This document shows, one piece after another, positions 48,905 to 61,285 of a stretch of DNA of 64,000 nt; the stretch's first letter is position 1, and every line of letters begins with the position of its first letter. A program made the translations under genes and the position numbers. The notes beneath the pieces were generated by a model. That model saw only the letters and a program-made list of their open reading frames with translations. It had not been told where the DNA came from and searched no databases. The stretch is from Otis tarda (taxonomy: Eukaryota; Chordata; Aves; Otidiformes; Otididae): assembly GCA_026413225.1 (NCBI GenBank), contig CM048552.1, forward strand, positions 49,057,001 to 49,121,000, in the 5' to 3' direction.

Positions 48905-51900
48905 TGGACAAAAATGTGAAGGAATGTGTTCCCTGGAGAGTAATGCAATATACAGAAAAAGTGAGTAAGAAGAAGGCTGTGCTGTTAAATGATACACATT
49001 TTCACCCAGAACATTTTTATTACTCTTGGAACCAAATTAAAGTTTTCTCTCTCATTTGCTGAAGGTTAATCCAGGTTTCTATGAGATGCACCCAGATACA
49101 GATATAATCTTTTTAACGAACTGCTCTGCCCATTCATTTCTTTAGTTGTTCTCATTTTCCCTGCATTGATGATACTACAGACATATGGAAAAGAATGAAA
49201 AAGAGAAGACATGTGGAATCAAAAAAACCTCCTAGGATTGCCAGTTACAAATTCAACATAGGACTGGCTAATGTTTATACACTAAGTGTGCAATGCAAAT
49301 TATAATTAAAAATTATATGACTGTATTACAGAAATATTTTAAATATTTATTTTTCAATCTCTTTTCAATCTCTTAATGAAGAAACATCTTTTATCTTTTA
49401 AAATATTATCCTTTAGGACTTAAAAAAAAAGATAAATAAAATACTTGCTGTAATCCAACTTCCTAGTGTAGCAGCTGATATTATGCAGCTTATATTGTTA
49501 TTGTTTTGTCTGCAGCTCAGAAAACCCACTGTTCAGTCCTTTTGAAATTTGTAGGTATATATATTTTTTCTTCTGAATTTGTTAATTTTTTCCATCATTC
49601 TTCTTTTGCACCTCGTTGATCACATGCTTATTTCCTTAAAACATTAGGTCTCAGGCAACATGTCAACTGAATTATCACTGGTAAAAACAGATGTTTAAAA
49701 GCCACCTATCAACGCCATAAACTTGTTCCCCTCCTTAAATGCTTATTAAGATTCCTGAGGCTCAAATACACCCAACTACCCTCTCTCAGACTTCCTGATT
49801 CCGAGACTGAAATATTTTGGTTCAAGGTCTTCAATAACTTTCTTAAATCCTCTTTATTTTCATCAGATATTTATGTCTCATGACATACATTCCATTTCAC
49901 TGACTTCATCTGATGGGATTTCCAATTTCTGGAATATTATTACTTTGCCTCACTGAACATTTTTGACATTCCCATTATCTGTTCCGGATTTGGTGTGCTC
50001 CTTTTGTGCTATAATACTGAGCAGGCAAGCAGCATTTACTTTCCCCCCACCAAATAGAGCTCAGGACTAAAACCAGCAGGGTCACTCCAGAGTTTAGCAC
50101 CTCTGCTGGCAAGTGTACATCAGTACAAGAGAAAGAGGGAAAATATTTGATTGACTAACTCTAAAAAGCATGAGATTCTGGACCTTTGACAAGTCATCAG
50201 TCTGCACGCTGTTTGCACAAACTACCCTACTGCATTTGAGTTTACTGCTCCAAATCTAGGAGGAAATAAGTAGTGTACAAAATGCACTAGGGGTTCTACA
50301 GTTCCTACAACAATATTAGATCCTTGCTTCTGGTTAGCTTCTGAAACCCACAAGATTCTGTTAAATCTCTTGTTATTAAAGATGTAACTGAAACTTCAGT
50401 TTACCTAAGCATAGAGCTGGTCAGACAACCAGACCACTGAGCATCTGTGGCTGTCTTTCCCACTGAAGTCAACAGTATCTTTGCCATTAACTGCAGGAGA
50501 GAGAGAATCTGGTCCTGATAGCTTATCTGAAATTTATATTCCATGTTTGAGGTGTCTTACATTTCAACAGGGCCTGATATTTTCATTAAGAACAAGGTGG
50601 ATATGCCATTCAAATGCAGCTGTAGAAAAACCAGATATCTAGTCTAAGTTAGTCATCTAAGTTCTTCCTGTAACCAATGCAGACAGTGAAACAGATTTAT
50701 CCCACCTGTGTTAGATAACTATTCCAGAACACAATAAATCTGGAGCTGGTATCTCCACTGATCTTGAAGAAAGCACACATAGTTATCTTTTAGATAGCTG
50801 AAAGAAATTATCCTGCCTAACCAAAAATGTCGAACTTGACCATCACTGCAGCTACTGTAAATCTAAGTGTAAAGAAACAGTTCAGACTTGGCTTCCTGTA
50901 ACCCAACAGAGAAAAAAAAAAGAGTCCTACTACCTCAGCTGGGCTCCTAAGTTAAATGGCTCAAATGTGGCCTCAAAATTTCAGCTGGTACAGACGAGAA
51001 TAGCGCTGATGGCTACACTGATTTTTGCCAGCTACAAACTGGACCTGGCGGGTGAGCAGGGAAGATCATGTGGGCTCTTTTCCTCGCCGAACTCTCATAA
51101 TCACTTCTGCAGTTGAACAGAAGGTGCTCTTGATGCTGTTAAAAGGCTCATTTGCTATTTCCAGCTTATTTTATTTCCACATATTTTCCCTTTTCTCCCC
51201 ACTCCTGTATTGCTAGCTTCCATAGGAGGGAATACAAGATCATTAAGAACTACAGTGACAATCTTATGCGTCACAAATATCTCCCCCAAATCACTAATGG
51301 TCTCCATTCCTTCTCCACATATTTTGTGTCTAAACTTGTAGTTTCAGCTACTACAGAAAATATTCCAAGGCAGCATTGTCTTTAGAGGCTGCATTTGTTA
51401 AAATGGGCCATAGCCTGCTCTACGGGCCTACAGTCAACTGGCATGGCAGCTGTTAAACATATTGTAGTTATCTGTACTGCTGAGATCATGCAGCTGAACC
51501 CTCTTTGGCCCCACCATGCCAACAGTGTAGATCCATGCAGGCTATTTACTGAGAACAGGATTTGGCCCATGCTGTCCCACAGGCTCTCGCATTGTTGGAG
51601 AGGTGCTGGTGAGCTTAGGTCAAAACTGTGCCCTGGAGACTGCCAAACAAGCAGTAGGAATGAGTACATCTGGCAGAGCTTTAGCCAGGAGCCTGGCCCT
51701 ATTTAGTTTACTATTATAGATATAGCCAGAATGTCTGGTAATGCCAGTAACGTGCACTAACCCAACTTCTGCTGCCAGATACACCTCTGAATCTGCTGCC
51801 TAAATCCATGAGCATCATGTCAATGTCAACAAGAATACTATCTGGCTCTAACACTTTAAATCCAATGTTTAATACTTATACTAAATGCAGATAGTAATCA

Positions 51901-52028
51901 TTTTTTTTTCCAAATTATCACTCAGATGTAGTCCAATAAGTTCCTTGCCTTGATATATGTATTTTTATTTCTATGTGCAATTTTACAAAGATGGATGATC
52001 AAAATATTTCATCCAGAAATTTAACATT

Positions 52029-52055
52029 AGAGGTACCTAATGTCTAGGTACCTCT
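52029..52055. repeat. perfect inverted repeat, 11-bp arms, 5-nt loop
   Basis: AGAGGTACCTA, ATGTC, TAGGTACCTCT. Each arm contains GGTACC. It is followed by a T and A run. It is not the terminus of any transposon I recognise. By rough count a perfect 11-bp hairpin is expected less than once in 64 kb of random DNA. Confidence 0.9.
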
Positions 52056-54073
52056 TTAAAAAAAAAAAAAACATAGAAAATCAGAGAGAGGGACCCTTTA
52101 CTCAACAGGAAGGCAAAATGGCCCTAGCATTCTTGCATTGTAGAAAAAAAAAAACGTGGACAAAATGTGTTTATTGAGAAACTTTCCATAAATTTGAAAG
52201 AAATGTCAGGTTGTATTATGACCAAAAATTTCTGTTCTAATTTTCATGTCCTAACTTGGCAGACTACATTAAAAAAAGCCAACCTATTTGTCAACATTAC
52301 CAATTTTGCCTCATCCATTCTCTTTTTCCCATCTGGATTTCTTCTCTTTCTGGAATCTGATCAGCCTCTGACTCAGAAGTTTCCCCAGATTCTCAAGTAA
52401 TTGATCTTAGGGTTTAATCAGAAGTGAAAGCTGAAGCAGGTGGGAAGACTCTTTGTAATTTTGTTCACAAGCACATATTTCCAGAAACGTCATCTGAACT
52501 CAGCGGAAACATAGCTTTAATTTTCCTCCTATAAAGGATGGATTAAGTAAGGTTGCTGGAAAATGCTCCACTTCAAATATTTGACTGCATGCTCTTACAG
52601 CCTGTTAGAAGTCTGTTAAGGTTACAACAGCAAAATGACTTTGTGTTAGAGTTTTTGCATTTGAATCTACATCAGGAACGTAAGGAGCTGGAGTCATAGT
52701 TGGATCATCCTCAAACAGTGCAGCACACTATGTAATGGTATCAGGGCCTGGAGAAGGTCACCTTACTTGCCATCATAAGTCTCATAATCAAAAAATAGCA
52801 AGAATGGCTGATATGAAAACAACCACAATTCAGATAATAGTGCCCCATTCAAAACTCAGTGTATGGAGAGCTTCATAAAAACAGGAAAGAAAACAATGTA
52901 AGAGTTTATATCACTTTAAAAGGAAGCCTCCTATAGTCCTAGCTAGGTGTTTTGTCTTTCCTGTTTCCACCATGCTGGAGAATTATTCTCATTGACTTCA
53001 ACAGGATAAGTAAGTTTTTCAAAGTTTAAAGTAATGGATGATTCGGACTTATGAATCAGAAAGGTGACTGTGGCTGAATCTGAACAAGAAGTGCTTGGAA
53101 AATACTGAGGGCCTATCTAAAGAGTCAAGCATAAGCTTTGGGTATTCAGAAGACTTTTAAATGCTTGCATCAAAACTGGTCTTTTGAAGTCATCCAGTTG
53201 TTCTTTGTACATCTACTTAAAACACAAAAATACACAAGATTTAAGAAAATAAAGAAAAAATAATACTCATTCACTGCAATATCCCCATAAATTTTTATTT
53301 AAAACAGTCTAAAGTATTTTCTTGTATTGGTATATTTTGCTATGTTATGTCTTCTCTACGAAGTCATTCTCCTAGGGCTATTTACAGAATATCAGATTAA
53401 AATGTCATAAAAATAACTTAAATATGTTCCAAACACCAGTAGAGATGCCAAAGCAGTGCCGAGTTCTTCCATCACTCCTGTATTTTGAGTACTTAAATAT
53501 CACTGGCTTGCTGCTAGTGTTGTGAGTCATTCCTGTGTATGTCAGTGGGATATTTGTTGAATAAGGCATCATAAAGTACCTGAAGGGTGTTTTGAGCTAA
53601 CAACAAAAATCAGCTGAGAATATTTGTAGTCTCAAATTAGAGAAAATGAAAAAAAAAATCCCATCTTTTATAGTGATGCACATATCTTTTATTCCTAGCT
53701 ATAATAAAAGCCTTTACCCTTACAGACCAAAACATTTGGCTTTATAGGTGTTTTCCATTTGCCCAAAGAACTGCCAGAGGAACAGGCAATGAAGACCTGA
53801 TTTATCACTTCATTATACCAACCGGCATCAAAGATTCCCCTTGTGGTTTTCTAAGACATGTAAAAGAAGTAACTATGAAAACGAATTCAACTTTTTGTTA
53901 TTTTTACAGTTGCTTTTTTTCTTGTTTTTATTTCCAAATATGTGTAACTATACAGGTGATGAAAATAAAATAACTTTAGTACTTTTATATTCAGGAAAAA
54001 GATCCAGTATTTTCCTGTTTTCAAAGTAATTGAAAAGGTAAAACAATATACTGAACAGAAGTCTTTTATATTT

Positions 54074-54114
54074 TTGTTGTTGTCGCTGTTGTTATTGCTG
54101 TCACTGTTATTGAT
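54074..54114 (+). repeat. imperfect (GTT)n microsatellite
   Basis: TTTGTTGTTGTCGCTGTTG followed by further TTATTG and CTGTTATTG words; degenerate trinucleotide repeat. Confidence 0.7.
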
Positions 54115-56181
54115 TATAAACGAGTCAGTGAGGTGGGTCTATGTCATTTTCTTGAAGTAAGTCCTCAGGACTATCAGAAGGACTATAAACTCAGAAGAGA
54201 GATTTTTTCTGGAATGTAAAAATGAACTTTTCCTGAAAAAAAAAATCAGAAGAGAGAGAATAGAAATAGAACAACATAAATCTATTCTCTTTCTTCATCC
54301 ACTCTTTTCTTGCAGGATAAGTCTTTTCCTCCAGACCTCAGTACAGCAACTCAGGGACCAGCAGCATTACTATAAACTCTACAAAGTCCCTTTGAGTCCT
54401 TAGGAAAAGCCTAAGGATCTTCCGATCCCTTGTCATATGTCTGCTTCCAAAACTGTTGTAATTTAATATTTTTTGTCTGAATTTTTTTCTGTCCTTATAC
54501 AGAGTTTCTTACTAATTTTTCTGTGTCCTCTTTCTGTTTTGTCCTAGACCTTTAATTCAAGTCATGAAATATCCAAGAAACACTGAAATAGCTGCACAAC
54601 AGCCTAAAGTCCCATTTTCTGGACACCTAATACACCTGATAGTCCAGTCTCCTGTGCAAGGAAACTCTGTACTAAAATGGCTATTCAGGCATAGCCTATG
54701 TGATAGGAGAAAGTAGATGAAAGGACAGAGGTGATAAACGAAAAATGAAATTAATGCTTCCCAGTTCATAAGGGCCTAACATTATACTTAGGTAACATAA
54801 CCCTAGAGAAACCTACATCCCTTCTAAGAAATGCTGAAAACTGGGAACATCACACTTGCTGCAGAAGAAAGGAAATGTAGCTTGTTCTTTAATTGCCTTT
54901 TTACCCCTGCACTGGGCAGAAGAGCACTGAGCACCAAAAAGGAGCAGAGACACAGTGTGTAGCAGTGTCTCTGCATCTCAGAGAGAAAAATGAGCACAAC
55001 TGCTCTGGTAATGTTGTCAGAAAGGCTTCTCTCCCTCTTTCACTTATTGCCTAATTGCTTCCTCACCCCTGAAGCAGGAAGGAATGAGAATGAATGGAAG
55101 ATATTTATGAATCTACCACTTTATCTTGGAATAAGATAAAGTAAGATGACTTCTTTTGGAAATACAAATTGCAAGCATCTAAGTAACCTATGTATGTAAT
55201 TGCTAACACATCTGCTGTGACAGAGAGAAGTTCATGGAATAATGGATATTCTGTTTGGGTAAAGGATTTGCCCAGGATGCTGCCTAAAGCTCATAGAAGT
55301 GCCAAAATGCTTTCTTTTGAAAATTACATTTAAAACTTGCTTTTTATAATGAAGAAAAACTAATTCAGTGCACCTTGGACAATGTAAGCACTACTGTTGT
55401 CTCCTTAACTCACTGGAAAACACTGACCAAAGAGCATACAGAACTTTTCAAAAACACTTTTTATTTTATCTTGTCTATGCTTAGACCTGCTCTAGACACA
55501 ATTAACAAGGTACTTTCTCTCCACATTGCCCATTGGGACGAATAATTTATGCTCACAATCTCAGAGTATAAATCATCCTAAAGTTTTTCAGCATTTGTCT
55601 TTTTTTTTTAAATCTCTTCAACACTAATGCATGCACCATCTCTTACTTTTTGGAAATAAAAGAGAGGGTTTTTTCATAGGTACCGATACAAACTCATAGG
55701 AAATGAGTGGTTCTCCTCATCTGCTGTTGGATACGTTCGCTCTCCATGCACATTTTAGGCTTGGAGAGGTGAACTCTTTTTTAGGCTTTAGTTTTGGTAT
55801 TGGACTTCCAGCTTTGTCTTTTTGGACTAGATTTACCTTGTATCAGCAACTAAACATTACTTGCATTAGACAACTAGAGATCAAGTCTGGATGGTGTGAT
55901 GGAGTGTAACTGGGTTTATAAAGCCACAGTTCAAGACCTTATTCTGCCTCATCAGGCAAACCTGTTTTACCACATACCTACAGATTACTATAATGCCCTG
56001 CACCCCACAAGCACAGATGAATCTCTCTGATTCATCTTGCTTTTATTAGAAACGTCATCCAGCTGAAATACACAGCACTATATTCCTTTTTTCAGATACA
56101 AATCCACTTCCCAAAAGACTTTTTTAGCAACTTTACTAATTAAATATTTGTATTAACAATAAAGGTAAAGATGGTAAGGAT

Positions 56182-56204
56182 GATAAAGATAAAGATAAAG
56201 ATAG
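56182..56204 (+). repeat. (GATAAA)n microsatellite
   Basis: Three to four GATAAA units. Each contains a GATA-factor core, but this is simple sequence. Confidence 0.75.
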
Positions 56205-57583
56205 ATGAAGACAAAATAACCCCACACACAGAGTTAAGACAGTTTAAGAGCTTTTCAGTTGCCTTTAATGGTAGGGAAGTGAAGGTTTATTTTCAACTGA
56301 AGCTTTTACTGAAGCAGCAATTCTTTTTATTTTCAACCGAGACAGGAGTGTCTGGAATGTTACTTTTTATTTTTAAAATAAGTCATCATTTTCACCATCA
56401 GCACTCAGATAGGAGTCGCACTGATCACAATGCTAGTGGTTGAAAGGTCCAAGCATTTTTGTGGTTTCTTGAATAAATATCAGTAATTCAATTTTAGTGG
56501 TCTCAAATTTGTGGAATGTGATATTTGGAAGGGTATAAGAACTGAAAATAATTCTACTCCAAGAAACAAATGCTTTCAATCTTATAACACTGGATGGAAG
56601 AAGGGCTTTTTGGTTTGCTTTGCTTTTTCCCATAGAGGGTCAAGAACAAATAAAGCTCTGCAACACTTAACAGCAATTGATAAAAATGAACTCACTGATT
56701 AAAAGATTTTGTGTCTTTTAGATATGTTGATCATACTTAGCTCATCAATACTCTGTGTTTCTGTTCGAGGGTAGCATTCAGTCACGATATTGTAAAATGT
56801 TTTCTGTGAGTGATTCAACTGAAAAAGGCTTATAAAATCCCTAATTTTATTTTACTTTTTCAGGAGGTGGACGTGGTGGTTTCCAGACTCACAGTCTTGA
56901 TTATCTGTTTCTGCTCGGTGTTTCCAGTTCATACTGCAAAAATCCAGTCCTAGGAACTAAGCCAATACTACAGCATTTATTTTCTCTGTGAAGTCTCTGA
57001 AGACAAAGAAAAGGTCCTTTCAAAATATTGGAAAAAAAAATTTAAAAGGGAAAAGAAGACCACAGAATTGTCCTTACAGTTTATGCTATGAGGCATTCTG
57101 TACTTTCTGTTACTTAGCTGGCGTCAGAAGAACTCACCTCTGCTGTTCTACATATTGCCAAATGGGACACGTTCACGAGTCCACAGTTGAAGAAAACAAC
57201 ATGTGGGAACACTACATACAGTAACCATGCTGGTCAGAGGCAGAGTTTTGTCCCTTGGATGATAATTGTCATGTAAGTGCCAGGAATGCCTGTAGCTGGA
57301 AAACTGTCCTATTGCCACAAAACAGGGTGACTAACATTCTCTTTGGTACTGTTTAAAGGATCCAGGGCCCTTGAAACCCTATAAATACAGAAAACTACTA
57401 TTTCTGGAATAGTGTCCATAGCATTTGACTCTTTAATTACATGTCACTACTAGAAGTGTTGCTTATGATATTTTAGTTTGGCCTAAACTGCGTAAAACTG
57501 ATGGTCCAAAAGAAAACGAAAGAAGACTGGAAGGATCTGTTATGGTCATTGACCAAAGTCCCTTGGTACCACTTGTTACTCAC

Positions 57584-57743
57584 CATACAGTCACCTCCAT
57601 AACTGTCTCTAGCTACATTGAAAGAGTGACCAGGCTTTGCAGCCACTCCTGCACCTCCAGAGCATTCATTCTTGTAACTATTCACATGGCCTATTTTCAT
57701 GCCCTGTCTTTGTAACCTTTTTCTGGTGCCAAGAAACAAAGTG
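57584..57743 (-). CDS. candidate internal exon, 160 nt, minus strand, unknown product
   Basis: On the minus strand, a pyrimidine-rich acceptor (CTTCTTCCCTTGCTTCAG) opens the segment at 57743 and a near-consensus donor, TGTATG|GTGAGTAAC, closes it at 57584. One frame is open right through (53 complete codons, TLFLGTRKRLQRQGMKIGHV ... ending GGDCM), entering at codon position 3 and leaving after a full codon. The peptide has a basic start and a Gly/Ala/Ser-rich middle; no family is recognised. The open frame continues upstream through a CT-rich tract that would be the intron end. It could be coding, a non-coding-RNA exon, or chance; no partner exon was identified. Confidence 0.28.
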
Positions 57744-59613
57744 CTGAAGCAAGGGAAGAAGCAGAGGAGAATTAACAGAGAAGACAGACTCACACATGCA
57801 CACACAAAAACAAATAAAAGAAAGACATGGAGAAAGGACAGAAGGAGAAAAGAAAACAAACAGTAGAGAGGTAATAGGGAGACCATTCTTTCTCACTGAG
57901 TGAGACCAAGAGCTGCAGGAAATAATTTAATAAATAGTAGCAGTTAAATGCTCAGTGGGTCTGCACCACTGACATCTGTTCTCCTGCACAATGTCCAGCT
58001 CCCTTTGGAGCCTGGAGATGGTGTGAGAGATCCAGGTGAGTAACATAAACCCTCCCATCCAGCAGCCCCCACTGACGTGGCACTGGGCATCCTCTTCTGA
58101 CTGGTGAGATGATCTGGATTAGAGAGTCAATTGGGGCACTACCCCCATCAGAACAGTGTTACCGAGGGTCAAATTCTCATCTTTTCATCCACAAACAAGC
58201 AGCCAGAATCCTCCTTCCCCTCCCTGTCTGCACAGGAAGATCAAGGGTGAAATAACTGCTAAGAGAAAATTACAGAGCTTTTAAATTGCATCTAACACCA
58301 CTTCTTTCATCTTTAGCTACAACTTTGCAGTGTAAATATCATGCTGTGAAGACTTAAACAGACCAAAGTGTTGACTCGCCTTTTCTTTTTTTTTTCCCAA
58401 AAGATGTGAATTCCTTGCAAGGGGAGGGGTCGCCTACACAGCAACACAAGTCAATGGCTTTCTATTTCAGCACAAGAACTGGCAACAAAATAAGTAGCTG
58501 CCTATATCCATTCCAGCTAGGAGCTACTGGCAAATCAGCAAGTCAAAGGAAAACAAACTCAGAAAGCAGTAAGGACAGTTATTAAAAAAACCTGAACATT
58601 CAGCTGCTGTGTTGATTTTTATAGAGAAATAATGTGAAACAAAATGAAACAAAAGCCTGCCTTTGTGTGCGGTAGAGCTGAAAGATTTGTGGCAGGACTT
58701 GTCTGCAGGAAACAAAGAGAAGTAACCTACCTAGCTGCATGGATTGCTGTAATTATGATCTTAAGCAGAATTTATATACAAAAATTCCCTCCCAGGTTTT
58801 TAGAAGAATAATATTAATCTGGCAGAAGGTAAATCTGGCAGTTGGACAATCAGTAATATTAAAATGTGTGAGGAGAGACAACTATGGGTGGAGAAAGACA
58901 AGACAGGAGAAGTCAGGGAGCAGGGAGGGGTTTTGTAGTTTTTGATTGTTAAACAAATTGGATTCCAGAATAAGGGGATGACTATATGAATAGATGCTAC
59001 TTGGAACTGATTTATTGATTACTGGGACAAACACCAGAGGGGGTAAAAAAAAAAACGGGTATATTTATAAATTAATCTCAGAATCACTTATGGAACCACT
59101 ATATGTTTCATTTTAATTACTGTCTTCCTTCTCAGTTGTGTAATTGGTTCTCCTTCCTCATCTTTCATAACAGATAATGAGAATCAGGATAAACAAGCAT
59201 GACTGAAGCAAAAACTTGACCTAAGAGCGGGCCTGGTATGTACATGAAGACATTTATGTGATTACTGAATTAATCCTGAGGAAAAGATTAGATTACAGGG
59301 GCATGGGAAGGGATAAAGGGAGGAGCATCCATACATACACAGAAATCATGGTGGAGGGGATAGTCCTGTTTTCAAACACAGCCTGTGAAATAGGCACACA
59401 CATTCAAATTACAGTCATTAGCACACTCATTCATAAACAGAAATGATGTCAAGCTCCTCCCAGCTCCCTCAGTCCCCCAGACAAACAAAATTTGCAGATT
59501 TTCACAGGTTCAGGAACCTGCCAACCCCCTCAAGCCCCAAAACAAAAAACCAAAACATTTTACACAGAGGTTATACCCTCCAAAAGCTACTTTATTTGCA
59601 TGAGGCAGCTGCG
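57744..59613. other. unique non-coding stretch
   Basis: No gene or repeat recognised. A donor-like CCAG|GTGAGTAACA is near 58035 and a CTCF-like CACCAGAGGGGGTA lies at about 59032-59045; neither has supporting context. Confidence 0.5.
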
Positions 59614-59636
59614 CTGGGCACGAGATCTGTGCCCAG
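59614..59636. repeat. perfect inverted repeat, 8-bp arms
   Basis: CTGGGCAC, GAGATCT, GTGCCCAG. It stands 25 bases before a second, larger inverted repeat. Confidence 0.9.
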
Positions 59637-59661
59637 AACCTGGGTTTTCAGTCACTTTGCA

Positions 59662-59741
59662 CCACTGTGAAACCCGTGCAAGGGAGAACAACAGCCACTG
59701 GGAGGAAGCCTGTCCTCCCTCTGTGCCTGGTTTCACAGTGG
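59662..59741. repeat. perfect 13-bp inverted repeat with nested 6-bp hairpin
   Basis: CCACTGTGAAACC (59662-59674) pairs perfectly with GGTTTCACAGTGG (59729-59741). Between them GGGAGG (59700-59705) pairs with CCTCCC (59714-59719) around an 8-nt loop. The internal loops are unequal (25 and 9 bases), which argues against a microRNA precursor. It may be a transposon-terminus relic, a structured RNA or chance. Confidence 0.85.
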
Positions 59742-61285
59742 CAATCTGGTAGAAAATAATGTGCTAGAGGTAGCCACTGCTATTAGTACTGTAGTAGAAA
59801 CAGTAAGCCTGATGTGGTTTATTTTCATTACATCTACACTTCAAGACTCAGAACTACGTGGCTCGGATAAATAAACAGTATCTGTGGCTACCACAGTCTT
59901 TACACAGGGGCTTCCTTCTCTGCTTTTATTTTAACAAAAGACCCGTGAAAGCGATACTCATCTGGCAGCCCAGTTACATGTGTGTGTACGTGTGTGAGTG
60001 TGCGGGGAACAAAAGGGTGGAGAGGAGCTCTGGGCTGTAGTTACTGCTTGGAGTACATCTGCTTTATACTTACTAACCTCCGTGCTGCTTCCAAGAACAG
60101 CTCAGTAAATCATGCCTCTTCCACTGAAACTGCATACACACCACTGTACGTTTGCAGCAGGGATCCAGATGTGAGCAATTAGGCCACGCTGTGCTATTAT
60201 GTTGCCTCCCATATATGGGACATGGCTAAATAAGAATAAACCAGCTCCCTCTTAAGAATGTGCACAGTCCTTCCCAGACAGGCAGCGGTTAGCCCTCGCT
60301 GGCAGATCCAGCTAGCATTTTCCAAATGCATGGTCTAAATACATGCCTAGACGATGTCCTGACTGCGTGCTGGGACAAGGTCCTATCGCCCACCAGCCCT
60401 CGCTTCCCTCTTGCTCAGCCAATGTAAAGAGCTCTGGCTCTGAGGCTGGTGGGCAGCTATGTCGTGCAGCACCCCTTCCTTCTCCCATCCCAGAGCCACC
60501 CTGTTTAGACAACCAGGAAAAAGGAGCAGGCTGAAGCATAACATACCCTAGAGGCCAGAGACTGTTCTTTGGCCTGAACCCACCAAGAAGCGTGTCCAGC
60601 ATTGCTCTCAGTCCCTCTTGGATGTGAAGTTTGCCAGACACCTTGGAGGGAGACTTCATTTCCACTTGCTGTTAGTTCCATGATGAAATCCCAGCAAATA
60701 AAAAAGAAAAATAAATAAAAAAGCACAATTAGGGAAAGCCAGTCTGCTGAAGAGAAAGGTTTAGGCCTTCAGTAATGTCCAAACAAATGACAACAAGCCA
60801 CTCGGGTTGAATTTTGTTTCTTCGAGAGATTCCAGGCTACTCTGAATCGAGTAAACAAAAAATGCACTGGGGAAGGCAGACATGTTTTTCTCTTCTCTTG
60901 AGAAATTGTGGATGTTATTCTATGTTCTGTGGTGAAGAAAAAGTTTCTTGAAGTGACTGGAAGGTTGGAAGGTCTCCATGAGTGAGACACTGATAGAAAG
61001 CACTCCAACTGCTCTTTGAAAAGACAGTAGAGATGGATAGGCATTACAGATAGACTTTAAGGCATTAAAAATAACATTCCAGCCCACTTCCAAAACTTTA
61101 GTACTGGATTAACTACTAGTTGCTCACTATGATATCGAAAATGTTGTTCTAGCATTGAAGTGTTTGGTAAGTCCACTGGACCGGGCTGAACTGAGCCTAG
61201 CAGACAGCTATGGTGAAGGTAATCAAGTCATCCTACCTTTCTGTCCCTAGATTTATTTTTGCAGCATGTAGACACATATTGAACT
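59742..61285. other. unique stretch with a TG tract and a GC patch
   Basis: A TG-rich tract (TGTGTGTACGTGTGTGAGTG) lies at about 59979-60003. 60280-60560 is GC-rich; a minus frame there is open from 60665 to 60312 (117 codons) but starts at GTG and shows no domain. Near 61255 an acceptor-like CCTACCTTTCTGTCCCTAG precedes the long frame that follows. Confidence 0.5.

Larger units (their letters stand above)
48905..57583. other. 8.7 kb of AT-rich unique non-coding sequence
   Basis: No gene, LINE or LTR recognised. Inside are an 11-bp hairpin (52029-52055), a GTT-type microsatellite (54074-54114), a GATAAA microsatellite (56182-56204) and a small TTTCAATCTC duplication near 49352-49374. Frames are all near 100 codons or shorter. 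Confidence 0.55.

Noticed and set aside
60312..60665. 117-codon minus frame
   Set aside because: Starts at GTG, lies in a GC-rich patch where stops are rare, no domain recognised, and another frame overlaps it.
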